NCBI GenBank assembly: GCA_035277525.1
Contig: DATEKH010000132.1
Location: 1-39,262 of the forward strand
Source: CAIKMD01 sp035277525
GTDB taxonomy: Bacteria; Pseudomonadota; Alphaproteobacteria; ATCC43930; CGMCC-115725
Reading direction: 5' to 3'
DNA: 39,262 bases
Shown: in pieces, positions 15,627 through 23,983 of the stretch
Position numbering within the stretch: position 1 is the stretch's first letter
Layout: the number at the start of each line of letters is the position of its first letter
Position numbers and translations under genes: made by a program
The notes under the pieces: model-generated
What the model saw: the letters and a program-made list of their open reading frames with translations, nothing else
The model's database searches: none
What the model was told of the DNA's origin: nothing

Positions 15627-16448
15627 ATGGCGACGATCGAGGTCCGGGGCGTCAGCAAGACGTATGAAGACCCCGTTACCGGCCACAAAACTCGAACCCT
15701 CGACAATGTCAGCCTGTCAGCGAACGAGAACGATTTCCTGATTCTGCTCGGGCCTAGCGGCTGCGGGAAGTCGACGCTGCTCAACATCATCGCCGGCCTC
15801 GTGCCGCATGACGCCGATGGCGGCGAGGTGCGTGTCGAAGGGAAGCGGGTCACCGGCCCCAACCCGAAGCTGATGGCGTACATGTTCCAGGACCCGGTGC
15901 TCTATCCGTGGCGGACGGTCCTGCGCAATGTGGAATTCGGCCTCGAGGCACTTGGCATCGAGAAGGCGGCGCGACGAGAGCGCGCATTCAAATACCTGCG
16001 CATGGTTGGGCTCGAGGAATTCGCCGAGTACTACCCGCGTCAGTTATCGGGCGGCATGGCGCAGCGCGTCGCGATCTGCCGCTCGTTGGCGCTCGAGACC
16101 GACATCATACTTATGGACGAGCCGTTCGGAGCGCTCGACGAACAGACGCGCATCATCCTCGGCGACGAACTGGTCGACATCTGGCGCAAGGTGCGCCGCA
16201 CTGTCGTTTTCGTCACCCACAGCCTCACCGAGGCAGTCTATCTCGGCGAGCGCATCGCGGTGTTCTCGGCGCGGCCGGGACGTATCAAGGTCGAAGTCGA
16301 TAATCCTTTGCCGCGCCCGCGGCGGCTCGGCGAGCCGGAATTCAGCCGCACGGTCGATACGCTCTGGCGCCACCTCAGGGGTGAATCGCTCATTGCGGTC
16401 AAACGCGCCGCGGCGGAAGAGGAGCGGCTCGAGCTGCCGCAGGAATGA
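15627..16448 (+). CDS. ABC transporter ATP-binding protein, SsuB/TauB/NrtD type
   Basis: A 273-residue cytoplasmic ATPase that powers an importer. Walker A LGPSGCGKST (41-50), a Q-loop in YMFQDPVLYPWRT (85-97), the signature LSGGMAQR (140-147), Walker B ILMDEPFGALD (161-171) and the H-loop FVTHS (about 195-199) are all intact. The PVLYPWRT Q-loop and short length are typical of ATPases for sulfonates, taurine, nitrate and aromatic or pyrimidine precursors. Its stop overlaps the first permease start (ATGA, 16445-16448), and it follows the Rieske oxygenase by 6 bp. The transported compound cannot be read from sequence. Confidence 0.95.
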   Translation: MATIEVRGVSKTYEDPVTGHKTRTLDNVSLSANENDFLILLGPSGCGKSTLLNIIAGLVPHDADGGEVRVEGKRVTGPNPKLMAYMFQDPVLYPWRTVLRNVEFGLEALGIEKAARRERAFKYLRMVGLEEFAEYYPRQLSGGMAQRVAICRSLALETDIILMDEPFGALDEQTRIILGDELVDIWRKVRRTVVFVTHSLTEAVYLGERIAVFSARPGRIKVEVDNPLPRPRRLGEPEFSRTVDTLWRHLRGESLIAVKRAAAEEERLELPQE

Positions 16449-17209
16449 TCGCGGCTTTCAAAACGCGTCCCGCGCTTGCACGTTGGGCGGTTGTCCTCAC
16501 CGTGCTGGTGCTTTGGGAGGCGATCGATCGGCTCGCCGCGCTCAGCCCGATCATCGTTGCGCCGCCGAGCGCGGTCTTCCTTCAGATCATCCGCACGCTT
16601 TTTGGCGATCAAACCGTACCAGGCTTCTACCTCAATGCCGCGATCACCGTCGGCGAAGTGGTCGCCGCGTATCTCATCGCGATGGTCGTCGGCGTCTTGC
16701 TGGGCCTGATATTCGCCAGCTCGAAAGTCGTCGGCGACGCGTTCGAGCCGATTCTGCTTGTGCTCTATGCCGTCCCAAAGATCATCCTCTTTCCGCTTCT
16801 GATCCTCATCCTCGGTATCGGCGTGCTGCCGAACGTGGCATTCGGCGTGCTGCTCGGCGTGTTCGTCGTGATTTTCAATACGAGTGCCGGTCTGCGCCAG
16901 ATCGAGCCAAATTATTTGCGCCTGGCGCGCTCCCTGGGGTATGGGCGGCGCGCGATCTTCTTCAAGGTGGTGCTGCCCGCTGCGGCGCCAACCATCGTCG
17001 CGGGGCTGCGACTCGGCTTCGGCTATACGATCATCGGCGTGATTACGGCCGAGTTGCTGGTCGTGAGCGCCGGGCTCGGCTCGCTGATCGACTATGCGAC
17101 GGTCAATTACCTGACGGCGCCGCTCTACGCATTGGTGCTGATCACCCTTGCGATTGGGATCGCCGGCAATTCGCTGTTCAGCGTAGTTGAGCGGCGGTGG
17201 ATCAAGTGA
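16445..17209 (+). CDS. ABC transporter permease, SsuC/TauC type (first of two)
   Basis: A 254-residue inner-membrane permease of the BPD_transp_1 family with about six membrane segments. After an N-terminal segment (ARWAVVLTVLVLWEAIDRL), the protein carries the EAA loop that docks the ATPase, YLRLARSLGYGRRAIFFKVV (about 157-176). The start codon overlaps the ATPase stop (ATGA), and its own stop TGA (17207-17209) overlaps the next permease start (TGATG), so translational coupling through the whole transporter is likely. It is expected to pair with the second permease as a heterodimer. Confidence 0.93.
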   Translation: MIAAFKTRPALARWAVVLTVLVLWEAIDRLAALSPIIVAPPSAVFLQIIRTLFGDQTVPGFYLNAAITVGEVVAAYLIAMVVGVLLGLIFASSKVVGDAFEPILLVLYAVPKIILFPLLILILGIGVLPNVAFGVLLGVFVVIFNTSAGLRQIEPNYLRLARSLGYGRRAIFFKVVLPAAAPTIVAGLRLGFGYTIIGVITAELLVVSAGLGSLIDYATVNYLTAPLYALVLITLAIGIAGNSLFSVVERRWIK

Positions 17210-17961
17210 TGCGCCGCGAACACCGCCTTGCGCTGCTCATCCGCATCTCGGCCATCGCGCTGCTGCTCGTCATGTGGGAGCTTGCGGTGCGTCGCGGCTG
17301 GGTCGATTCGCTGTTCCTCGCCGGGCCTCTCGAGGCGGCGATGCGGCTCGGGGCGGTGGTTGGCGAGGCGAGGCCGGATATTGCCGCAACGCTGGTCGAG
17401 TTCGGCTCGGCTTTCGTCACGGGCGTCGTGCTTGCCGTCACGCTGGGCTTCGCGATCAATCACTCTCCCTATGCGACGGCGGTGTTCAAACCGCTGCTCG
17501 TCCTCGGCGTCACCGTCCCGAAGGTCACGCTCTTGCCGCTGTTCCTGCTGTGGTTCGGCATCGACAAGACGCCCATCATCATATTCGGCGCGCTATCGGG
17601 CTTCTTTCCGATGGTCGTCAACGTCATGGCGGCGAGCACGGAGATCAAGCCCAATCAAGTTCTGTTGGCGCGCGCCATGGGTCATGGCAAGCTCAGTATT
17701 CTGCGCAAGGTGACGCTGCCAGCGATGTTGCCGGTGTTGTCGTCAGGCATGTTCTATGCGTGCAATGCGGCGATGGTGGGCGTCTTCATCATCGAGCTCG
17801 CTATCGGGCGCAACGGCCTCGGCGTGGTGGTGCATGGTTACGCGGTCACGTTCCAGACTCCCGATCTCTATGCCGCGGTGATCCTGACGGCTTCGATCTC
17901 CGTGGCGATCAACATGGCGCTGTGGTATACGGCGCGGTACTTTGGCCGTTGGCGACGATAA
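17209..17961 (+). CDS. ABC transporter permease, SsuC/TauC type (second of two)
   Basis: A 250-residue inner-membrane permease, distinct from but homologous to the preceding one, so the channel is probably a heterodimer; SsuC and TauC systems normally have one permease gene. The EAA loop is NQVLLARAMGHGKLSILRKV (about 150-169). The ATG at 17209 is chosen because it shares its A with the upstream stop TGA; an in-frame GTG at 17197 would add MDQV. The binding-protein gene follows after 15 bp. Confidence 0.92.
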   Translation: MRREHRLALLIRISAIALLLVMWELAVRRGWVDSLFLAGPLEAAMRLGAVVGEARPDIAATLVEFGSAFVTGVVLAVTLGFAINHSPYATAVFKPLLVLGVTVPKVTLLPLFLLWFGIDKTPIIIFGALSGFFPMVVNVMAASTEIKPNQVLLARAMGHGKLSILRKVTLPAMLPVLSSGMFYACNAAMVGVFIIELAIGRNGLGVVVHGYAVTFQTPDLYAAVILTASISVAINMALWYTARYFGRWRR

Positions 17962-17976
17962 CGGGGGCTTTCAACG

Positions 17977-18930
17977 ATGCGCCGTTCACTGGGCTTTGGC
18001 CTGATCCTTCTGGCGCTGTCGGTCGGCGTCGCCCAAGCGCAAGAGAAGATCAACTATGGCACGGCGATCAAATTCTCGCCGGTCTACTATCTCCCAGTGC
18101 TGGCAGCGCAGGAAAAGGGCTACTTCCAGAAAAACGGGCTCGACGTGACCTGGGTGCCATCGCAGAGCGGCCCCGACATGCAGCGCGATCTAGCGACCGG
18201 CGCCGTGCAGATCGGTTCGTCCAACGCCGGCACCGACATTCCCGCCATCGCCAAGGGCGTACCCGCGATCATCGTCGCGAACCTGCAGCCGACCGATGAT
18301 TTCGCGGTGTGGGTCGCGACCAACAGCCGGTTCCAGAAGCCCGCGGACTTGAAGGGCGCGAAAATCGGAGTGTCGCGCCTCGGCGGCGCCGAACATGCCT
18401 ATGGGCGATTGGTGGCGCGCGGGCTCGGTCTCGAAAAGGACATCCAGTTCGTCTCGACCGGAGGCGTCCGGGAAAGCGTTGCGGTGCTGACCACCGGCGG
18501 AATCGACGGCGTGGTGCTCAGCCCGAATCAGATGATGGACCTGATGCTCCAGGGCCGCGTGAAGTCGCTCGTTCCGCTGTCGGCCTACCAAAAGAAGCCT
18601 TGGCTGTCCTATACGGTCGTCGCGAATAAGTCGTTCGTCGCGAAAGAGCCCGGCACGGTGAAGAAAATTCTCGCTTCCCTCTGGGATGCCGATCGCTTTG
18701 TCCTCAGCGCCGACGGACGGCCATGGGCGCTCGCAAAGCTCAAAGAGGTGAGCCATTACTCGGACGCGGCGGCCGAGAGGCTCTATGCGCTCCTCAACCT
18801 CAGCACGGATGGAAAGTTTCAGAAGCAGGCGGTCGAGAACGTCGTCGACTTCATGGTCGACTACGATCTCCTGAAGAAAGGCGATGTCAAGTCGGTCGAC
18901 ACGCTCTACACCGACCAGTTCGTTCGCTAA
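17977..18930 (+). CDS. ABC transporter substrate-binding protein, NMT1/SsuA/TauA type
   Basis: A 317-residue exported binding protein. The signal peptide is clear: MRRSLGFGLILLALSVG then VAQAQ, with cleavage expected after AQA (about residue 22). The mature part shows FSPVYYLPVLAAQEKGYFQK, GAVQIGSSNAGTDIPAIAKG and the hinge DLKGAKIGVSRLGG, all standard in the family that binds sulfonates, nitrate, thiamine precursors or aromatic acids. GGGGG lies 11 nt before the ATG. It is the last gene of the ATPase-permease-permease-SBP set, which makes a complete importer together with the leading Rieske oxygenase gene. Confidence 0.93.
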   Translation: MRRSLGFGLILLALSVGVAQAQEKINYGTAIKFSPVYYLPVLAAQEKGYFQKNGLDVTWVPSQSGPDMQRDLATGAVQIGSSNAGTDIPAIAKGVPAIIVANLQPTDDFAVWVATNSRFQKPADLKGAKIGVSRLGGAEHAYGRLVARGLGLEKDIQFVSTGGVRESVAVLTTGGIDGVVLSPNQMMDLMLQGRVKSLVPLSAYQKKPWLSYTVVANKSFVAKEPGTVKKILASLWDADRFVLSADGRPWALAKLKEVSHYSDAAAERLYALLNLSTDGKFQKQAVENVVDFMVDYDLLKKGDVKSVDTLYTDQFVR

Positions 18931-19014
18931 GAGCAGGCCCACCCCTTACACGCGCGGCTCGTAGGGTCTAGGCTCGCGAACAGGTAAGGCTGCGCCAATA
19001 TGACGAGGACGATG

Positions 19015-19890
19015 ATGACCGAAACACCCTATACGCCGCCGAAGGTCTGGACCTGGGAGAAGCCCGATGGCGGGCGATACGCCAACACCAACCGGCCGAT
19101 CGCCGGTCCGACCCATGAGAAGGAACTGCCGATCGGCAAGCATCCGCTGCAGCTTTATTCGCTCGCGACGCCCAACGGCGTGAAGGTCACGATCATGCTG
19201 GAAGAGCTGCTGGCGCTTGGCCATCGCGGCGCCGAATACGACGCCTGGCCGATCAAGATCGGCGAGGGCGAGCAGTTCGGCAGCGGCTTCGTCGCCATCA
19301 ATCCGAATTCCAAGATCCCAGCTTTGCTCGACCGCTCCGAGCCCAAGCCAGTGCGCGTGTTCGAATCGGGTTCGATCCTCGTCTATCTTGCCGAGAAGTT
19401 CGGCGCGCTGCTGCCGACCGAGCGCGCGGCGCGCGCCGAATGCCTCAACTGGCTCTTCTGGCAGATGGGCAGCACGCCCTATGTCGGCGGCGGCTTTGGT
19501 CATTTCTATGCCTATGCGCAGACCAAGATCGAATATGCCATCAACCGCTTCACCATGGAGACGAAGCGCCAGCTCGACGTGCTCGACCGACGCCTGGCGA
19601 CAAGCGAATACGTCGCCGGCGACAAATACACGATCGCCGACATCGCGATCTGGCCGTGGTATGGGGGTCTCGCGCAGTACAACCAATATGGCGGCGGCGA
19701 ATTCCTGTCGGTGAAGGATTACAAGAACCTGCAGCGCTGGACGACGATGATCGGCGGGCGCCCCGCGGTGAAGCGCGGCCGCAAGGTCAACCGGCTCAGC
19801 GGCAATCCCGCGGATCAGCTCCACGAGCGGCACGACGCCAGCGACTTCGAAACGAAGACGCAGGACAAGCTCACACCCGCCCAGACCTAA
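19015..19890 (+). CDS. yghU: Nu-class glutathione S-transferase, YghU family
   Basis: A 291-residue protein aligning by eye along its length with E. coli YghU: KVWTWEKPDGGRYANTNRP near the start, GPTHEKELPIGKHPLQLYSL, then TPNGVKVTIMLEELLALG (thioredoxin-like domain with the Thr-Pro-Asn glutathione site), NPNSKIPAL, FESGSILVYLAEKFG, a helical C-terminal domain with GGGFGHFYAYAQTKIEYA and the end LHERHDASDFET. Nu-class enzymes act as disulfide reductases and, in Novosphingobium, remove glutathione from lignin-derived beta-thioethers. Start ATG 19015 gives MTETPYTPPKVW, matching YghU; GAGGA lies 6 nt upstream. It lies 84 bp downstream of the ABC operon on the same strand and may be a later step or a stress function. 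Confidence 0.93.
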   Translation: MTETPYTPPKVWTWEKPDGGRYANTNRPIAGPTHEKELPIGKHPLQLYSLATPNGVKVTIMLEELLALGHRGAEYDAWPIKIGEGEQFGSGFVAINPNSKIPALLDRSEPKPVRVFESGSILVYLAEKFGALLPTERAARAECLNWLFWQMGSTPYVGGGFGHFYAYAQTKIEYAINRFTMETKRQLDVLDRRLATSEYVAGDKYTIADIAIWPWYGGLAQYNQYGGGEFLSVKDYKNLQRWTTMIGGRPAVKRGRKVNRLSGNPADQLHERHDASDFETKTQDKLTPAQT

Positions 19891-19929
19891 AGCGCGGGAG
19901 AGCTGCGGGAGCGATCGGCGCCTGTCGCC

Positions 19930-22026
19930 CTACCCGGCTGTTTTCGGCGCGCCGACGGCGATCATGAGGTTGCCGAAGGGATCGACGGCGAGCGCGTCGC
20001 CCGGCAGAACCACGGTGGTCGAGGCGTGCTCCTCGATCAACGCCGGCCCCGCAATTGCGTTGCCGGCCAGCAGCTCCGCCCGCGCATAGCTCGGGCTGTC
20101 GACGAAGCCGTTGGTTTCCGCAAAGAACACGGTTCGGCTGCCGGTGAAGGCTTGGCGCGGCGGCGCGGCCGTTCCGGCAGCGATCCTTTCTTGCGGCGGC
20201 TTGCGCATCACGCCCGTCACGGTCGAGCGCAGGCTGACGATCTCGGCGCGCTCCTTCGGCGCGTTGGTACCGTAGCGCAGCAGATGCATCTCGTCGAAAG
20301 CGCGCTTGATGCCGTCGCGATCCCGCGCCACAAAGAGCGGCATCGGCAGATCGACGGTCACCGCGTGCTCTTGTCCGACATAGCGCATATCGGCGGCGCG
20401 GGCGATGGCGACCTCCTGCGGCCTCACTGAGGTGCCGGCGATCGCCTCGCGGCCCTGGCGCTCCAGCTCGCCATAAATGCGCTCGATCTCGTCGAAGGAC
20501 GCGCTCTCCAGCCGCTGGAACCAGCTTCGCACGTAGTCATAGCGCAGGTCGGAGAACAGCATACCGAAGGCCGAGAACACGCCCGGCGCGCGCGGAACGA
20601 TCACACGGCGGATGCCGAGCTCGCGCGCGATCGCCGTTGCGTGCAGCGGCCCCGCCCCGCCATAGGCGACGAGGGCGAAATCGCCGACATCGAGACCGCG
20701 CTCGGTGGTGACGGCTTTGACGGCATAGGACATCGCCGTCGCGGCGATGCGCAGAATGCCGTTGGCCGCCGCGACTGGCGTCATCCCGAGCGGCCCCGCC
20801 ACATGCTCTTCGAGCGCGCGCTCGGCCGCGGCCCGATCGAGCATCATCTCGCCGCCGAGGAAGCGGTCGACGCCGAGCCGGCCGAGCATCAGATGGGCGT
20901 CGGTCACGGTCGGCTGCGTGCCTCCCAGCCCGTAGCAGGCGGGGCCGGGCGCTGCGCCCGCGCTCTGCGGGCCGACGCGCAGCATCCCGTCCTCGACCCG
21001 CGCGATCGAGCCGCCGCCAGTTCCGACCTCGAAAATATCCATCATCGCGATCTGGATCGGCAGCGCGGTGTTGTAGCCACCCAAGAGCGCGGCGCCGGTG
21101 GTGAGCGCCTCGCCGTGATGAATGACGCCAGCCTTGGCCGTGGTGCCGCCCATGTCGAAAGCGATTGCGTTTTTCAGCCCGATCGCATGGCAGAGTGCAC
21201 GGGTGCCGATGACCCCCGCGGCCGGCCCCGATTCCATCATGCGCACGCAATGCGCCTGAGCCTGTTGCGCCTCGTACAATCCGCCGGTCGACTGCACGAC
21301 GAGAAACGAGCCGCGGCAACCTTCCTCGCGGAGGTGAGTCTCGATGTCGGCGAGATAGCGCCCCACCCGCGGCCCGATATAGGCGTTGGCCGCGACCGTC
21401 GAGCAGCGCTCGAATTCGCGGTATTCCTGCGACAGCTCGTGGCTTGCCGAGACGAAAAGCTGCGGGTGGTTGCGCCGCAGGATCGCCTTCGCCAGCGCTT
21501 CATGCGCGGGGTTGCGATAGGAGTGCAGGAAAAGGATCGCCACGGCCTCGATGCCGAGCGCCTCGAAGCGGCGCCCCAGCGCCGCGATCTCATCCTCGCT
21601 CAAAGGCGTTCGCACCGAGCCGTCGGCGACGATGCGCTCATTGACCTCGAAGCGAAGCGCGCGCTCGATCAGCGGCTGGTGCTTGCGGAAGAAAAGATTA
21701 TACGAGTCGGGCCGGTTGACGCGCCCGATCTCGTAAATATCGCGAAATCCCTTGGTGGTCAGAAGCGCGGTCTTGGCGCCGGTGCGCTCCAAGAGCGTGT
21801 TGATGGCGATGGTAGAGCCGTGGAGGAAAAGCCCCGCCTTGTCGTAAGCCGTACCCGCCTTGGCGACGCCCGCGTTGATGCCTTCGGCGAGACGAGCCGG
21901 GGTCGTCAGGCTCTTGCCGAGAAGCAGCCTTCCGCTTTCCTCGTCGAACGCCGCGACATCGGTGAAAGTGCCGCCGATATCCGTGCCGATGCGCACATTT
22001 GCGCTCTTGCCGCTGTGAGACACCAT
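19930..22026 (-). CDS. hyuA: HyuA, N-methylhydantoinase A / oxoprolinase-type ATP-dependent hydrolase subunit
   Basis: A 698-residue subunit of the hydantoinase/oxoprolinase/acetone-carboxylase family, which uses ATP to open cyclic amides (hydantoins, 5-oxoproline) or activate ketones together with HyuB. The ASKHA nucleotide motifs are present: RIGTDIGGTFTDVAAF (12-27), HGSTIAINTLLERTG (69-83) and AFDMGGTTAKAG (289-300). Length is normal for stand-alone HyuA. Its partner hyuB lies head-to-head on the other strand with 134 bp between starts, rather than in the usual tandem order. The start ATG 22026 is preceded only by a weak purine stretch. Which substrate is used (hydantoin, oxoproline, caprolactam-like lactam or ketone) cannot be decided. 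Confidence 0.93.
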   Translation of the reverse strand: MVSHSGKSANVRIGTDIGGTFTDVAAFDEESGRLLLGKSLTTPARLAEGINAGVAKAGTAYDKAGLFLHGSTIAINTLLERTGAKTALLTTKGFRDIYEIGRVNRPDSYNLFFRKHQPLIERALRFEVNERIVADGSVRTPLSEDEIAALGRRFEALGIEAVAILFLHSYRNPAHEALAKAILRRNHPQLFVSASHELSQEYREFERCSTVAANAYIGPRVGRYLADIETHLREEGCRGSFLVVQSTGGLYEAQQAQAHCVRMMESGPAAGVIGTRALCHAIGLKNAIAFDMGGTTAKAGVIHHGEALTTGAALLGGYNTALPIQIAMMDIFEVGTGGGSIARVEDGMLRVGPQSAGAAPGPACYGLGGTQPTVTDAHLMLGRLGVDRFLGGEMMLDRAAAERALEEHVAGPLGMTPVAAANGILRIAATAMSYAVKAVTTERGLDVGDFALVAYGGAGPLHATAIARELGIRRVIVPRAPGVFSAFGMLFSDLRYDYVRSWFQRLESASFDEIERIYGELERQGREAIAGTSVRPQEVAIARAADMRYVGQEHAVTVDLPMPLFVARDRDGIKRAFDEMHLLRYGTNAPKERAEIVSLRSTVTGVMRKPPQERIAAGTAAPPRQAFTGSRTVFFAETNGFVDSPSYARAELLAGNAIAGPALIEEHASTTVVLPGDALAVDPFGNLMIAVGAPKTAG

Positions 22027-22160
22027 GAACCGTCCGTTCCCCCGGCCTCAATCGAGAGAGGGCAACCTAGCCAGCGCGCGCGAAAAGCACAATTCGCCGT
22101 GGTTGCATTTTCGGCGCGCTGCTCCAAGATGCCTCACGCCATTTCCGGGAGCCTGCGTTC
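22027..22160. promoter_or_regulatory. Divergent promoter region between hyuA and hyuB
   Basis: The two subunit genes of one enzyme are transcribed away from each other from these 134 bp, so both promoters and any shared operator must lie here. The sequence includes an AT-leaning stretch (GAAAAGCACAATTCG, about 22083-22097) but no -35/-10 pair or strong palindrome could be assigned. CGGGAG about 10 nt before the hyuB ATG is a plausible ribosome binding site. Confidence 0.4.
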
Positions 22161-23930
22161 ATGCCTGATAGCGCCGTGCGCAACCGCCGCGCCGATCCCG
22201 TGATCACCGAAATCGTGCGCGCGGGCGTCCTCGCCGTGACCGGCGAGATGAAAACCAATCTCATGCGCACGGCCTATAACCTCATCATCTACGAGGCGTT
22301 GGATTTTACCTGCGGGCTCTTCACCGCGGACGGACGGACCGTCTCGATCGGCCTCGGCCTGCCGATGTTCATCCGCGGCATGGGCGAGACGATCAAATCA
22401 AAGCTCAAGCATTTCGGCGGCGACATCGCACCCGGAGACATTCTCATCACCAACGATGCCTATATCACGGGCAGCCATTTGAACCATGTCACCCTGTCGG
22501 TGCCGATCTTCCACCGCGGCAGACTGATCGGGTTTTCCTGCTGCATGGCGCATTGGCTCGACATCGGCGGCGTCCTGGCGAGCGTCACCACCGACATCTA
22601 TTCCGAAGGCTTGCAGATTCCGATCCTCAAGCTGCACCGCGCCGGCGAGGTCAATCAGGACGTGGTCGACATGATCCGCATGAATGTGCGGGTCCCCGAG
22701 CGGGCAATGGGCGACCTTCGCGCCCAGGTCTCGGCCGTGAAGACCGGCGAGAAGCGCTTTCTCGAGCTGGTCGAGCGCTATGGCGCCGACGAGGTGCTGG
22801 CCTCGATCGAGGAGATCATGGATCGATCAGAGGACTCCGCGCGCGCTCGGACCCGGACCATTCCCGATGGGGTCTACGAGGCCGAATCCTTCATGGACGA
22901 TGACGGCGTCGATCTCGGCAAGCACCTGCCGATCAAGGTGAAGATTACGGTTCGCGGCGACGAGGCGGAGATCGATCTGAGCGATGTCAGCGCCCAGGTG
23001 CGCGGCTTCTACAATTCGGGCTACAGCACCGCGATCGCCTGCGCGCAAGTCGCCTATAAATGCATCACCTCGCCGACCGATTATCCGATCAACGACGGCA
23101 GCTTCCGCCCCTTGACGGTGATCGCACCGCCCGGCCGCGTCGTCAGCGCCGTGAAGCCGGCCGCGATGCGCCGCTGGATGACGTTTCCGATGACGATCGT
23201 TGACACCATCTTCAAGGCTTTGGCGCCGGCGATTCCCGACCGCGTCGCCGCCGGGCATCATGCCGATCTGATCATCGCGCAGCTCATCGGCTTCACCCAG
23301 AATCAATTCATCTTCGCCGGGCTGAGCCATGCTGGCGGCGGCTGGGGCGCGAAAAAGACCGAGGATGGCGTCAGCGCCACCATCGCCATGAACGACGGCG
23401 ATACGCATAACAGCCCGATCGAGTTGCTCGAGGTCAAGTACCCGCTCTTTGCCGAGCGCTACGAGCTCGTGCCGGATTCAGGCGGCGCCGGCCGTTATCG
23501 CGGCGGCCTGGGCGTCGATCGCGCCGTCCAGCCTCTGATCGGGCTTCACTTGACCAGCCATATCGAGCGGTCGCAATGCAAGCCCTGGGGATTGTTCGGC
23601 GGGCATGACGCAATGGCGAACGCCCTCTTCATCCGCAAGGACGGCAAGGATCTCGGCGAGCTGCCGAACGCGAAGGCCTTCACCATGCCGCTGAAGCTCG
23701 GCGATTCGGTGACGATTCGCGGCGGCGGCGGCGGTGGTTACGGCGATCCGACCGAACGCGAACCCGAGAAGGTCCGCGAGGACGTCTATCAAGGCTATGT
23801 CTCGCACGCCGCGGCGCGCGAGCTCTATGGCGTCGTGATGGACCCGGAGAGCTTCGTCATCGACCAAGCCGCGACCGCGGCCTTGCGCGCCCGCATGCGG
23901 GCGGCGGAGCGCGCACGGCCCGACAGGTAA
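22161..23930 (+). CDS. hyuB: HyuB, N-methylhydantoinase B / oxoprolinase beta-type subunit
   Basis: A 589-residue partner of HyuA. Family features run in order: EIVRAGVLAVTGEMKTNLMR near the N terminus, the conserved DFTCGLFTADGR, the DILITNDAYITGSHLNH metal-site region (about 93-109) and the C-terminal GGGGGGYGDPTERE. The GDILxNDxxxxGxHxxD-like segment carries the Asp/His positions used in metal binding in acetone carboxylase and hydantoinase B, though here the Asp after the His motif reads Asn-His (HLNHV). The gene is followed after 53 bp by a MetE-core homologue and then an isochorismatase-family amidase on the same strand, a grouping that could process a cyclic amide to an N-carbamoyl compound and onward. 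Confidence 0.93.
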   Translation: MPDSAVRNRRADPVITEIVRAGVLAVTGEMKTNLMRTAYNLIIYEALDFTCGLFTADGRTVSIGLGLPMFIRGMGETIKSKLKHFGGDIAPGDILITNDAYITGSHLNHVTLSVPIFHRGRLIGFSCCMAHWLDIGGVLASVTTDIYSEGLQIPILKLHRAGEVNQDVVDMIRMNVRVPERAMGDLRAQVSAVKTGEKRFLELVERYGADEVLASIEEIMDRSEDSARARTRTIPDGVYEAESFMDDDGVDLGKHLPIKVKITVRGDEAEIDLSDVSAQVRGFYNSGYSTAIACAQVAYKCITSPTDYPINDGSFRPLTVIAPPGRVVSAVKPAAMRRWMTFPMTIVDTIFKALAPAIPDRVAAGHHADLIIAQLIGFTQNQFIFAGLSHAGGGWGAKKTEDGVSATIAMNDGDTHNSPIELLEVKYPLFAERYELVPDSGGAGRYRGGLGVDRAVQPLIGLHLTSHIERSQCKPWGLFGGHDAMANALFIRKDGKDLGELPNAKAFTMPLKLGDSVTIRGGGGGGYGDPTEREPEKVREDVYQGYVSHAAARELYGVVMDPESFVIDQAATAALRARMRAAERARPDR

Positions 23931-23983
23931 GCAATTTCGCGCGCCGATCACGACCGAGAAAAATTCCGAAGGGAGGAACGACT

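Noticed and set aside
15928..17190. Open frame of about 420 codons overlapping the ABC ATPase and first permease in another frame
   Set aside because: Ser/Arg-rich translation without domain features; the true frames have Walker motifs and EAA loops with overlapping start/stop codons.
20641..22203. Long open frame (about 520 codons) on the plus strand opposite hyuA
   Set aside because: Arg/Asp/His-rich, low-complexity translation with no family features; it is the antisense shadow of the clear HyuA coding frame in GC-rich DNA.
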